Source: Pseudomonadota bacterium
GTDB lineage: Bacteria; Myxococcota; Myxococcia; Myxococcales; Myxococcaceae
NCBI GenBank assembly: GCA_023423535.1
Contig: JAFAFL010000019.1
Span: 1-64,000 of the forward strand
DNA length: 64,000 bases
Direction of reading: 5' to 3'
Below are positions 1 to 7,979 of the stretch, piece by piece. Made by a program: the position numbers and the translations under genes. How positions within the stretch are numbered: the first letter of the stretch is position 1; the number at the start of each line of letters is the position of its first letter. The notes below the pieces were generated by a model, which searched no databases, was not told the origin of the DNA, and worked only from the letters and a program-made list of their open reading frames with translations.

Positions 1-1038
1 CTGCTGGGCCGCCCCCACCTGCGCAGCTACCTGGGGCTGCGTCTTTGAATGGGAATTCTCCTCCGCGGCGCGCGGCCGAACCGTTGACGTCTCCTCGCGC
101 TTGCCCAGCCCGAACGAGACGCCCGCCATCGCGCGGTACCGCGGCGTGCCCACCAGCGAACCGAAGCCAGGTCCCGCGAGCGCGAAGACCTCCATGCCCT
201 GCGTCACCGCGTAGCGCGCGCCGAGCCAGGCCTGCGTGGTGTTGCCCGGGTTGCCCAGCGCGAAGTCGCTCTCGAGGCCCAGCTCCGCGCGCAGACCCTT
301 CAGCACCTCGCCCGCCGCCGCGACGGTGAAGCCGAGCTCGTGGTTCAGCGTGTCGCCCTCGCTGCCGGAGACGCCGCGGAAGGCGAAGTTCTCCTGCGAC
401 CGCAGCTGCGCGTGCAGCCCGCCGCCGACCTTCACCCGTCCGAAGCTGCGCCCCACGCTCACCGCTGGCCGGAGCGGCACCTGATCGTCTCTACCCAGCG
501 CGCCCGGATGTCCCATCGGCAGGCCGATCGTCGCCGCCAGCGCGAGGTCCACCGGCATTCCGTCCGCCTGCCGGAGCACGCCCACGCGCAGCCCGGCCAG
601 CGGCATGCCGTACCCGTTCTGCGCCACCGGCGCGAAGCCGCGCGACGAGAGGGCCTCGCTCTCACTCTGGTGGAAGATGACCGGCAGCTGCAGCTCGAGC
701 TGCACCCAGCGGTTCGGCGCAAAGGCCCCGGTGAAGTTGCCCAGCAGCCTCGAGTCCAGCCTCAGCGACGCGTTCTCGCCGCCCAGCCGCGTCACCGACG
801 GGCCGTCCACGTGCTGCAGCCCGAGCCCCACGCGCGAGGTGCCCGCGGGCAGCAGCTCGCCCATGTCGGCGACGAAGGAGTCCTGCGCGCCCGGGTTGAA
901 GTGCAGCCGCTCCGCGTTCACGCGCGGGTAGGGCACGCTGCGCGTCTGCGCGGAGGCCTCGCCGCCAAAGAGCCCGGTGACGGCCGCCGCGAAGACCGCG
1001 CCCGTCACGCTCAAGCTGCTGCGCAGACCCTCTCTCAT
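1..1038 (-). CDS. Putative outer-membrane beta-barrel protein (3' end beyond window)
   Basis: This frame is open from an ATG at 1038 to the window edge (346 codons visible), so the C-terminus is missing. A GGGAG ribosome binding site lies 9 bases before the ATG. The first 30 residues form a Sec signal peptide ending ASA. The rest shows alternating hydrophobic strands with many Gly, Leu and aromatic residues, as in outer-membrane barrels; in myxobacteria such an N-terminal barrel is often followed by thrombospondin-type and OmpA domains, which would lie outside the window. It starts 45 bases after the wzc stop, so it is probably the third gene of the wza-wzc operon. The role in export is inferred from position; the exact family is not recognised. 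Confidence 0.72.
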   Translation of the reverse strand, partial: MREGLRSSLSVTGAVFAAAVTGLFGGEASAQTRSVPYPRVNAERLHFNPGAQDSFVADMGELLPAGTSRVGLGLQHVDGPSVTRLGGENASLRLDSRLLGNFTGAFAPNRWVQLELQLPVIFHQSESEALSSRGFAPVAQNGYGMPLAGLRVGVLRQADGMPVDLALAATIGLPMGHPGALGRDDQVPLRPAVSVGRSFGRVKVGGGLHAQLRSQENFAFRGVSGSEGDTLNHELGFTVAAAGEVLKGLRAELGLESDFALGNPGNTTQAWLGARYAVTQGMEVFALAGPGFGSLVGTPRYRAMAGVSFGLGKREETSTVRPRAAEENSHSKTQPQVAAQVGAAQQ

Positions 1039-1083
1039 CCCGCGGCTCCCGTCGCGACCCACCGCCACGACGTGCAGGCCGGG

Positions 1084-3324
1084 TCAGCGGTAATCGTATT
1101 GGTAGTGGTACCGGTACTTACCGTACCCGTACATCCTGCCGCGAATGGGGACGGCGTTGAACACGAAGCCGTTGGGCCTCGCGCCGATCTGCTCCATGCG
1201 GCCGACCGCGAGCCCGATCTCCCGCATGGGATGCAGGCCGCTCTTCACCACCATGAGGTTCACGCCCGACACGCGGCCGATCAGCGCCGCGTCGGTCACC
1301 GCGAGGATGGGCGGCGCGTCGATCACCACGAGGTCGTACAACCCCTCCGCCTGTGCGATGAGCCGGTCGAAGCTCTCGCTCGCGAGCAGCTCGGACGGGT
1401 TCGGCGGGATGGCGCCGGTGGCGAGGAAGTCCAGGTTCGCCGAGCCGGTCTTGTGCACGAGCGACGTGAGCTCCGCGCCGGAGATGGCCTCGGTGAGCCC
1501 GCCCTCGCGCTTCTGGCTGAAGTAGCGGTGCAGCTGGCCCTTGCGCATGTCCGCGTCCACCAGCAGCACCCGCTTGCCCGCGTCCGCGAGCACGTGCGCG
1601 AGGTTCACCGAGATGAACGACTTGCCCACGCCGGGCCGGCTGCCGCCGATCATCACCACCTTGCGCTTCGCCGTCGCCAGCGAGAACTGCAGGCTCGTGC
1701 GCAGGCTGCGCAGGCTCTCCACCGCGAGGTCCGCCGGATCGACGATGGCCAGCGGCCGCAGCGCGTCGCCCTTCTTCGGCGCGAGCTTCACCATCTCGTC
1801 CTGCTTCGCGCTGTGCGGCACCGAGGCGAATACGCTCACGCCCAGCTCGCGCTCGAGCAGCTCCGGGTCGTCCACGCCGCGGTTGAGCGTGCGGCGCACC
1901 AGCGTCAGCGCCACGCCCAGCCCGAGCCCGACCATCAGGCTCATCAGCACCGTCATCATCTTCCGCGGGCGCACCGGACGCGGCGCGGTCACCGCGGGAT
2001 CGATCACCCGCACGTTGCCGATGGTCCCGCTCTTCACCACGCCGATCTCCTGCGCCTTCGTCAGCAGGAGCACGTAGAGCTCGTTGGCCACCTTCACGTC
2101 GCGCGCGAGCCGAACCGACGACAGCTCCGTCTCCGGCAGCGACCGCGCCTGCGACTCCAGCGTCCGCTTCTCGGTGGCGAGGCTCTGCATCTTCCGGCGC
2201 AGCGCCACCACGTTCGGGTGATCGTTCGTGTAGCGCTGAAGCAGCTCCGAGCGCTGCAGCGACAGGGTGGTGATCTGCTTCTCCAGCTCCGCCGCGCGGT
2301 CCACCAACGCCTGCGCCTCGATGCCGAGATCGATCTTCCCCGTCTTCGTCTGGTGCTCCTGAAGCCGGAGCTCCGCGTCGTCGAGGTTCTTCTTCAGGAG
2401 CGGCAGCTGCGAGGAGACGAACTCCAGCGTCTTCTCCGCCTCCTCCGTCTTGCGCGACACGTTCTGCCGCACCCAGGCCGCGGTCAGCGAGTCCAGCGCC
2501 TCGGCGATCTCCGCCCGGTTCGTGCCCTGCAGCTCGATCTGGATGACGCCGGTCTTCTTGCCCTTCTCGCGCACCGAGAGCTGCGACTGGAAGCGGTTCA
2601 CCGCATCCACCAGCGGGATCTTCGTCACCTCGAACTCGGTGCCCGGCCGCGCCTGCAGCTCCGCGACCTGAACGGTTACCCCGTTCGCCGAGACCTCCTC
2701 GCCCACGCGGCCCTCGAGAACCTTCTCGCCGCTCTCGTCGAGCAGCCGGAAGGTGCCGGCCTCGCCTGCGACGAGCCCGAACGGGTGGTCCTCCTGCGAG
2801 GGATGCACGCGGAAGGTGGTGAACTTCAGCCGCTCACCGCCCCAGGCCCACGCATCCATCCACAGCTTCGCCGCCGCCGGCTCCGCATCCCCGTGACGCC
2901 GCGCGAGAAACTCGCCGAAGAGCGGCGCGCGCCGCGGCTCCACCACGACGTCGAGGCCCAGCTCCGCGATCACGCTCTGCACCACCGAGCGCGAGCGGAT
3001 GAGCTCCATCTCCGCTTCCGCCGGGGTCTGCCCGTCGAACATGGCGGAGATGTCCTTCAGCGGGTCGCCGCCCTTGCCCTTGTCCTCGACCTGCACGAGC
3101 ACGTCCGCGCGGTACACCGGCGTGGCGGTGAAGGCGTAGAGCCCACCCACCGCGCAGGCGAGCACCGCGACGGAGGCGATGAGCCAGCGGCCCTCGATGA
3201 GCGCGCCGAGGAACTCGGCGAGATCGACCTCGTCCTCCTTCCGGGGCGCGGACGACGAAGAGCCCTGACGGCCGAGTGGGGTGGGGGGAGCGGGGTCGTG
3301 CATCCGGTTCTCTGCGCGCATCAA
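1084..3324 (-). CDS. wzc: Polysaccharide co-polymerase / bacterial tyrosine kinase (Wzc-type)
   Basis: Inner-membrane PCP-2a protein of 746 residues. It has a Wzz-type domain with a first membrane segment near residues 53-75, a long periplasmic coiled-coil region, a second membrane segment near 455-475, and a cytoplasmic BY-kinase domain. Walker A is SRPGVGKSF (Lys568), Walker A' is VLLVDADMRKG near 585-596, and a Walker B-like VVIDAPP lies near 661-667. The last 17 residues hold seven tyrosines, the autophosphorylation cluster of this family. In known systems it controls polymer length and opens export together with Wza, and its tyrosines are dephosphorylated by a Wzb phosphatase; both partners are adjacent here. 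An internal Met eight residues in is an alternative start. It begins 25 bases after the wza stop. Confidence 0.93.
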   Translation of the reverse strand: MMRAENRMHDPAPPTPLGRQGSSSSAPRKEDEVDLAEFLGALIEGRWLIASVAVLACAVGGLYAFTATPVYRADVLVQVEDKGKGGDPLKDISAMFDGQTPAEAEMELIRSRSVVQSVIAELGLDVVVEPRRAPLFGEFLARRHGDAEPAAAKLWMDAWAWGGERLKFTTFRVHPSQEDHPFGLVAGEAGTFRLLDESGEKVLEGRVGEEVSANGVTVQVAELQARPGTEFEVTKIPLVDAVNRFQSQLSVREKGKKTGVIQIELQGTNRAEIAEALDSLTAAWVRQNVSRKTEEAEKTLEFVSSQLPLLKKNLDDAELRLQEHQTKTGKIDLGIEAQALVDRAAELEKQITTLSLQRSELLQRYTNDHPNVVALRRKMQSLATEKRTLESQARSLPETELSSVRLARDVKVANELYVLLLTKAQEIGVVKSGTIGNVRVIDPAVTAPRPVRPRKMMTVLMSLMVGLGLGVALTLVRRTLNRGVDDPELLERELGVSVFASVPHSAKQDEMVKLAPKKGDALRPLAIVDPADLAVESLRSLRTSLQFSLATAKRKVVMIGGSRPGVGKSFISVNLAHVLADAGKRVLLVDADMRKGQLHRYFSQKREGGLTEAISGAELTSLVHKTGSANLDFLATGAIPPNPSELLASESFDRLIAQAEGLYDLVVIDAPPILAVTDAALIGRVSGVNLMVVKSGLHPMREIGLAVGRMEQIGARPNGFVFNAVPIRGRMYGYGKYRYHYQYDYR

Positions 3325-3349
3325 CTTATCCTTCGAAGGCCACTTCGGA

Positions 3350-4477
3350 TCACGGCAAGAGCAGGACGCCGCGCAGGTAGTAGGCGGGCCGGGTCACCAT
3401 GTCGATGGTCGGCAACAGCTGCTGCACGATGCGATTCCACTGCGTCAGCGCGTGCGTGGAGACGAACACCACGTCGAGCGGCTGCAGATCGAAGTTCGCC
3501 GCCAGCAGCAGCGCGTCCGGCGAGGTGGCATCCAGGCGGAAGACGCGCGGCTTGTCGTAGGTCCCGCGGATCACATAGATGGCCGCCGCGTTCGAAGAGG
3601 TGGGGTCGAGCCCCTCGGTCTCCGTCAGCGCGTCCGCCAGCGTCATCCGCCCTTTGACCATCACGCGGGCCTGCGGCTTCTTCACTTCGCCGATGACGTA
3701 GACCCGGTTCCCGCTCCGGTCCGGCACGTGGAGGATGTCGCCGTCGGTGAGCAGCCAGTTCTGGCTGAGGTCGCCGCGCTCATTGACCGCCTGCAGATCG
3801 AGCAGGTGCGCCTTGCCCTCACGCGAGAGCACCACCCGCTGCAGGTCCGCCTCCGGCGTGGTCCCCTGGGCCGCGGTGATCGCATCGAGCGCGCGCAGCG
3901 GCACGTCGGTGATCGGCAGCGAAGCGGGCTGCTTCACCTCGCCGGTGACGCGCACCTTCATCCCGCGGAAGCTCGTCACCTTCACGTCGAGCTGCGGGTT
4001 CTGGAGCACGGTCTTCAGCCGCTGCGTGAGCAGGTCGCGCACCTGCGGCAGCGTCTTGCCCGCCACGTCGATCACGCCCACGTGCGGATAGAACATCTTT
4101 CCGTCGGCGGTGACCGGGTGGCCCGTCGCCTCGGCCGAGCGGAACTCGCCCGCGGGGATCGTCAGCTCCGGGTGTCCCCAGACGATGACGCTGAGCACGT
4201 CGTGCGGCGCGATCTTGTACTCGTACTTCGTCGCCTGCTCGGCGAGCGGATCGGTGACCGCCGGCTTCTGCTGGCCACGTCCCTGGCGCAGCTCGTCGAG
4301 CACGGTCGGCGTGATGGGCACCAGCGCGAAGCGGGGATCCTCACCGGCCTCCGCGGCGCGATCGCGGATCGCGCTCTCCTTCATCCGCATCCCGGGACCC
4401 CACGCGCAGCCGCCGATGCTCACGGCGAACCACAACGCGGCAGCCAGGCGGGCGCGCCCGAACGTCGTTGACCTCAC
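3350..4477 (-). CDS. wza: Polysaccharide export outer-membrane lipoprotein (Wza-type)
   Basis: Translated from a GTG at 4477, chosen because GGAGGA sits about 10 bases upstream and because the signal peptide begins there; a longer frame runs upstream through the divergent wzb gene and is rejected. The 375 residues match the usual Wza length. An N-terminal lipoprotein signal ends SIGGC (Cys24). A Poly_export domain starts near residue 75 (YKIAPHDVLSVIVWGH), followed by SLBB repeats containing VTGEVKQPA and VIGEVKKPQ. The C-terminal helix beginning WNRIVQQLLP corresponds to the amphipathic helix that forms the outer-membrane pore in E. coli Wza. It is first in the operon with wzc and is divergent from wzb. 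Inferred role: the outer-membrane exit channel for an exopolysaccharide or capsule. Confidence 0.92.
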   Translation of the reverse strand: MRSTTFGRARLAAALWFAVSIGGCAWGPGMRMKESAIRDRAAEAGEDPRFALVPITPTVLDELRQGRGQQKPAVTDPLAEQATKYEYKIAPHDVLSVIVWGHPELTIPAGEFRSAEATGHPVTADGKMFYPHVGVIDVAGKTLPQVRDLLTQRLKTVLQNPQLDVKVTSFRGMKVRVTGEVKQPASLPITDVPLRALDAITAAQGTTPEADLQRVVLSREGKAHLLDLQAVNERGDLSQNWLLTDGDILHVPDRSGNRVYVIGEVKKPQARVMVKGRMTLADALTETEGLDPTSSNAAAIYVIRGTYDKPRVFRLDATSPDALLLAANFDLQPLDVVFVSTHALTQWNRIVQQLLPTIDMVTRPAYYLRGVLLLP

Positions 4478-4612
4478 GTGTAACCGTTCCTCCGACACAG
4501 TGCGCGGCAGATTGTTATGCGTCCCACGGATGTTCAAGCGCGGGTAGAAACTGACCCGTCCACGCACAGTCCCACGGCCGGTCACCAGTCGGGTGCAAAA
4601 GGTTCTCAGTCC
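4478..4612. promoter_or_regulatory. Divergent wza / wzb intergenic region
   Basis: These 135 bases separate the divergent wza GTG and wzb ATG and must hold promoters for both. The minus-strand GGAGGA for wza is clear at about 4488-4493. No convincing sigma-70 hexamer pair was found on either strand, so the promoters are not placed. Confidence 0.4.
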
Positions 4613-5059
4613 ATGTTCAGCCGAATTCTCTACGTCTGCATCGGCAACATCTGCCGCAGCCCCATGGCGGAGGCACTCACGAAGCACGCGCTCGCGGAGG
4701 CCGGCATGGGCAACGTCGAGATCGCGTCGGCGGGGCTCGGCGCGGTGGTGGGCAAGGGCGCGCACCCGACGACGGTGGAGCTGGTGGGCGAGCGGGGGAT
4801 CGATCTGACCGGGCACATCGCGCGGCAGCTGACCGCGGACATGCTCCGCCCGTACGAGCTCGTCCTCACCATGGAGCAGTGGCAGGTGCGCGAGGTGGAG
4901 CGCCTGTCCCCCAGCGCCCGCGGAAAGGTCTTCCGGCTGGGCCACTGGGGCGGCTTCGACATTCCTGACCCGAACGGGAAGTCGCGCGAGCTGTTCGTAG
5001 AGGTGATGCGCCTCATCGACCGCGGCGTGGCCGACCTCCAGCGTGTGCTGAAGGCCTGA
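4613..5059 (+). CDS. wzb: Low-molecular-weight protein-tyrosine phosphatase (Wzb-type)
   Basis: A 148-residue LMW-PTP, the normal length. The P-loop C-X5-R lies at the N-terminus (Cys9 to Arg15, CIGNICRS) and the general-acid loop is DIPDP near the C-terminus. The ATG at 4613 was chosen because it places the catalytic loop at the family's usual position; an upstream in-frame Met would add a non-conserved tail. It is divergent from wza and wzc and presumably dephosphorylates the Wzc tyrosine tail, completing the Wza-Wzb-Wzc trio. It converges on the following membrane-protein gene with only six bases between the stops. Confidence 0.9.
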   Translation: MFSRILYVCIGNICRSPMAEALTKHALAEAGMGNVEIASAGLGAVVGKGAHPTTVELVGERGIDLTGHIARQLTADMLRPYELVLTMEQWQVREVERLSPSARGKVFRLGHWGGFDIPDPNGKSRELFVEVMRLIDRGVADLQRVLKA

Positions 5060-5065
5060 GGCCCG

Positions 5066-5449
5066 CTACGGCGCAGTGCTGCCCGTTGCGCCTCCGTTCG
5101 ACTTCGACTGCGCGACCGCGCGCTCGAGCTCCCGATCCAGCTCCGCCTTCCGCGCCCGCTCCTCGCGCTCGAGCGAGAACGCGAGGTCGTCGATCTGCGA
5201 AGACGTGCCCGTCGCCGTCGCCACCGGCAAGCGCTGCACCGGAGCGTCACCGCCGAAGAGCGCGCGCAACAGCCGCCACGCGCCGTACCCCACCAGCGCG
5301 ACGACCCCCAGCTTCAAGAGCGCGCCGGTCAGCCCGATGAGCAGCCCCACCGCGCCGAAGAGCACCGCGAGCAGCGGCGGCCCCAGCACGAAGAGGGCGA
5401 CGATTCCGAGGAGCACCATCAACCAGCGCGGCATCGACTGAGCGTTCAT
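5066..5449 (-). CDS. Hypothetical membrane protein with charged C-terminal helix
   Basis: A 127-residue protein not assigned to a family. Residues 8 to about 68 are strongly hydrophobic (two or three membrane segments, with GIVALFVLGPPLLAVLFGAV as the first). A cytoplasmic tail follows that contains a highly charged helical stretch (LEREERARKAELDREL) and a Gly/Ser/Thr-rich end. The start is the ATG just before NAQSMPRWL; a GTG slightly upstream is possible. It is convergent with wzb and divergent from the histidine kinase, so it is probably a single-gene unit. No function is proposed. Confidence 0.68.
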   Translation of the reverse strand: MNAQSMPRWLMVLLGIVALFVLGPPLLAVLFGAVGLLIGLTGALLKLGVVALVGYGAWRLLRALFGGDAPVQRLPVATATGTSSQIDDLAFSLEREERARKAELDRELERAVAQSKSNGGATGSTAP

Positions 5450-5747
5450 GCCCAGCCCTACGCGAGCAAGGGCGTGTGATTGCGTTCCCGTGCGCCGCAG
5501 GCCCTCGCGCAATGGGTGCGTGCGGACCCGTCCGAGTGAGGTCGCGCCCCACCCTCGGTGGTCCGAGGCGGGACGTAACTGCCCGCAAACCTTCGCCGTT
5601 ATCCGGGGAATGTTTCTTGCTGAGCAGTCCGCGCCCCATGCGCCCGCGCCTGCACCGCCCGGCCCTCTCGCCGCCGCGACTCCGAGTCCTCCGGGGGCTC
5701 TGCGCGCTCGTGTGCGTGGAGCTCCACCCGGCGAAGGGCAAGCCGCC
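5450..5747. other. Non-coding divergent region with small hairpin
   Basis: About 300 bases lie between the divergent membrane-protein and histidine-kinase genes. A perfect 6-bp hairpin with a 4-base loop is at 5553-5568 (CCTCGG tggt CCGAGG). The kinase frame is open upstream from about 5448, but that translation is Pro/Ala-rich and low-complexity, which looks like random high-GC sequence. No promoter could be placed with confidence. Confidence 0.4.
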
Positions 5748-7727
5748 ATGAGCCTGCTCCGGAAACTGTCCCTTCGCGGGCGACTCCTCCTCGTGCTGTC
5801 GCTGGTGGCGTTCGGCGTCGCGCTGCTGGTCCTCGCCCTGTTGCCGGGACGCATGGCGGACGCAGCCGAGCACTGGAGCGAGCGCAAGGCCCTGACGGTC
5901 GCGCAGCTGCTGGCGGCGTCGCTCGACCCGGCGCTCGACTTCGGCGACGACGACTTCGCGCGTGAGCGCCTGGAGCTGCTCTCGGCGACGCCGCGGGCGC
6001 TCTATGGCGTGGTGTACGACGACCGCGGCGAAGTGCTCGCGAAGTGGCCGGAGACCCTCGAGCTCCCTGCCCCCGGCACGCCCGGCGTTCCCTGGCGCGA
6101 CGAGAGGGGCCTGCAGGTCCGCTACCCCTTCAAGAGCCGCAACGGCGAGGCCGGCTCGGTGCAGCTGGGCTTCGGCGAGAGCGAGCTCGTGCAGGACATG
6201 CGCGCGGTGTGGCGGCAGTCCGCCTTCTTCGCCGGACTGGTGCTGCTCTTGGGGCTGCTCCTCGCGTTCGTCATCGCGCAGGTCCTGCTGCGACCGGTGC
6301 GGACGCTCACCGACATCGCGACGCGGATCTCGGACGGCGACTACGCCGCGCGCGAGCGGCTCGACCCCACGAGAGCCGACGAGCTCGGCCAATTGGGCAA
6401 CGCGATGGACCGGATGCTCGGGCGGATCTTCGAGGAGAAGGACCGCGTGCGCGCGCTGAACCAGGAGCTCGAGGCGCGGGTGGCCCTTCGCACCGCGGAG
6501 CTGGCGCTGACGAACGCGGAGCTGGCGGCGCGCCTCGGCGAGCTCAAGGCGGCGCAGGAGCAGCTGGTGGCGGCGGACCGGCAGGTGTCGCTCGGGCAGC
6601 TCGCGGCGGGCGTGGCCCACGAGATCAACAACCCGCTCGCCTACGTCTCCTCGAACCTCCAGTTCGTGCGCAAGGAGCTCGTGACCGCGGGCCCGCGCGC
6701 CGAGCGCGATTGGGTGGAGGCGATCGACGAGGCGGTGGAGGGCTGCCAGCGCGTGCGCTTCATCGTCCAGAGCCTCAAGGCCTTCTCGCGCTCCGACGAG
6801 GAGACGGTGGAGCCGGTCTCGGTGGAGGAGGCGCTCGATGCGGCGCTGCAGCTCGGCCAGAACGAGCTCAAGCACCGCGGGCGCCTGGTCAAGCAGGTCG
6901 ACGACGTGCCGCGGGTGATGGGGAACGCGGTGAGGCTCGGGCAGGTGTTCCTCAACCTCCTCATCAATGCGGCGCACGCGATCGATCCGGGCGCCTCGGA
7001 GAGGAACCGGATCACCCTGCGCGTCTTCCGCGCCGCGGACGGACGGGTGGGCGTGTCCGTCAGCGACACCGGCTGCGGCATGACCGAGGAGGTCCGCCTG
7101 CGGCTGTTCACCCCGTTCTTCACCACCAAGCCCATCGGTCAGGGCACCGGGCTGGGCCTGCCCATCTGCCAGGGCATCGTCAGCCGGCTGGGCGGCGAGA
7201 TCCGCGTGGAGAGCGCACTTGGGCAGGGCAGCACCTTCACCGTCTTGTTGCCCGCCGCGCTCGGCGACGCGCAGGCCCCTTCTTCTGTCGAGGACGACTC
7301 CACCGTGATCACCGAACTGACTGCCGTCGTCCGACCGCCCGATCGCGCGCGGATCCTCCTCGTGGACGACGACGCGCTGGTGGCCCGTGCGCTCAAGCGC
7401 GGGCTCTCCCGGAACCATGAGGTGGACGTGGCCAGCGGCGGCGCGGCGGCGCTCGAGCTGCTGGAGCGAGGCGAGCGCTACGACCTCATCCTCTGCGACG
7501 TGATGATGCCGGAGATGACCGGGATGGAGCTCTTCGAGACCCTCCGGCAGCGCTGGCCCCAGGTGGCGAACTGCGTGGTCTTCGTCTCCGGCGGCGCCTT
7601 CACCCCCAACGCGCAGGCCTTCCTCGAGGACCACCGCGACCGCGTGCTCGACAAGCCCATCGATCCGAAGGCGCTGCAGGACTGCATCCGCCTCGCGCTC
7701 GATCGGGGGCCTGCGCTGACCGTCTGA
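5748..7727 (+). CDS. Membrane hybrid sensor histidine kinase with C-terminal receiver
   Basis: A 659-residue two-component sensor. The ATG at 5748 directly precedes the first membrane segment (about 14-33). An extracytoplasmic sensing region (34-155) and a second segment (about 158-180) follow, then HAMP (near 181-235), a coiled-coil linker and HisKA with the H-box AAGVAHEINNPLAY (phosphorylated His291). The HATPase domain shows NLLINAAHAID (N box), DTGCGM (G1), FTPFFTTK (F) and GQGTGLGLPIC (G2). A receiver domain follows with phosphoacceptor Asp584 in LILCDVMMPEMTG and the conserved Lys in LDKPID. There is no HPt domain and no response regulator next door, so its output partner lies elsewhere. 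The ligand is unknown. Confidence 0.9.
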   Translation: MSLLRKLSLRGRLLLVLSLVAFGVALLVLALLPGRMADAAEHWSERKALTVAQLLAASLDPALDFGDDDFARERLELLSATPRALYGVVYDDRGEVLAKWPETLELPAPGTPGVPWRDERGLQVRYPFKSRNGEAGSVQLGFGESELVQDMRAVWRQSAFFAGLVLLLGLLLAFVIAQVLLRPVRTLTDIATRISDGDYAARERLDPTRADELGQLGNAMDRMLGRIFEEKDRVRALNQELEARVALRTAELALTNAELAARLGELKAAQEQLVAADRQVSLGQLAAGVAHEINNPLAYVSSNLQFVRKELVTAGPRAERDWVEAIDEAVEGCQRVRFIVQSLKAFSRSDEETVEPVSVEEALDAALQLGQNELKHRGRLVKQVDDVPRVMGNAVRLGQVFLNLLINAAHAIDPGASERNRITLRVFRAADGRVGVSVSDTGCGMTEEVRLRLFTPFFTTKPIGQGTGLGLPICQGIVSRLGGEIRVESALGQGSTFTVLLPAALGDAQAPSSVEDDSTVITELTAVVRPPDRARILLVDDDALVARALKRGLSRNHEVDVASGGAAALELLERGERYDLILCDVMMPEMTGMELFETLRQRWPQVANCVVFVSGGAFTPNAQAFLEDHRDRVLDKPIDPKALQDCIRLALDRGPALTV

Positions 7728-7736
7728 GCACGGCTG

Positions 7737-7753
7737 TGTCTCATTTTGGGACA
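7737..7753. promoter_or_regulatory. Inverted repeat, candidate activator-binding site
   Basis: The 17-base sequence TGTCTCATTTTGGGACA is an imperfect palindrome: seven of the eight possible symmetric positions pair if one T-G pair is counted, and the T-rich centre does not. It lies 10 bases after the histidine-kinase stop and about 150 bases upstream of a candidate sigma-54 promoter, the spacing expected for an enhancer site. The protein that would bind it is not known. Confidence 0.35.
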
Positions 7754-7899
7754 GGTGCGTCGTCCGCGTTTCGAGGCCTGTCGCCCGCGCGTGACGTCGA
7801 GGGAAGGGACGACTGTCCTCGTCTCGGACGGTTTCTCACCGCTTGAGAATGTAAAGAGCGCTGGCAGCTCCCGGAGAGTCTCCCTCTGGTGCACTGGCG

Positions 7900-7915
7900 T
7901 GGCCTGGATCTCGCT
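7900..7915 (+). promoter_or_regulatory. Candidate sigma-54 (-24/-12) promoter for the amidase lipoprotein
   Basis: TGGCCTGGATCTCGCT matches the sigma-54 consensus TGGCACG-N4-TTGCW at nine of its 12 informative positions, with the invariant GG (7901-7902) and GC (7913-7914) exactly ten bases apart. Transcription would start near 7926, about 54 bases before the ATG at 7980. A chance match in GC-rich DNA is possible. Confidence 0.4.
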
Positions 7916-7979
7916 CCTCTGTCGCCGCGTCAGACGCACGGTCCCTGTCGTCGGGGGGCCCTCTTCGGAGAGTGAAACC

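Noticed and set aside
340..3657. Open frame of over 1100 codons on the plus strand
   Set aside because: It is antisense to wzc and the downstream gene, with Arg/His/Leu-rich low-complexity translation, the usual mirror of a high-GC coding strand.
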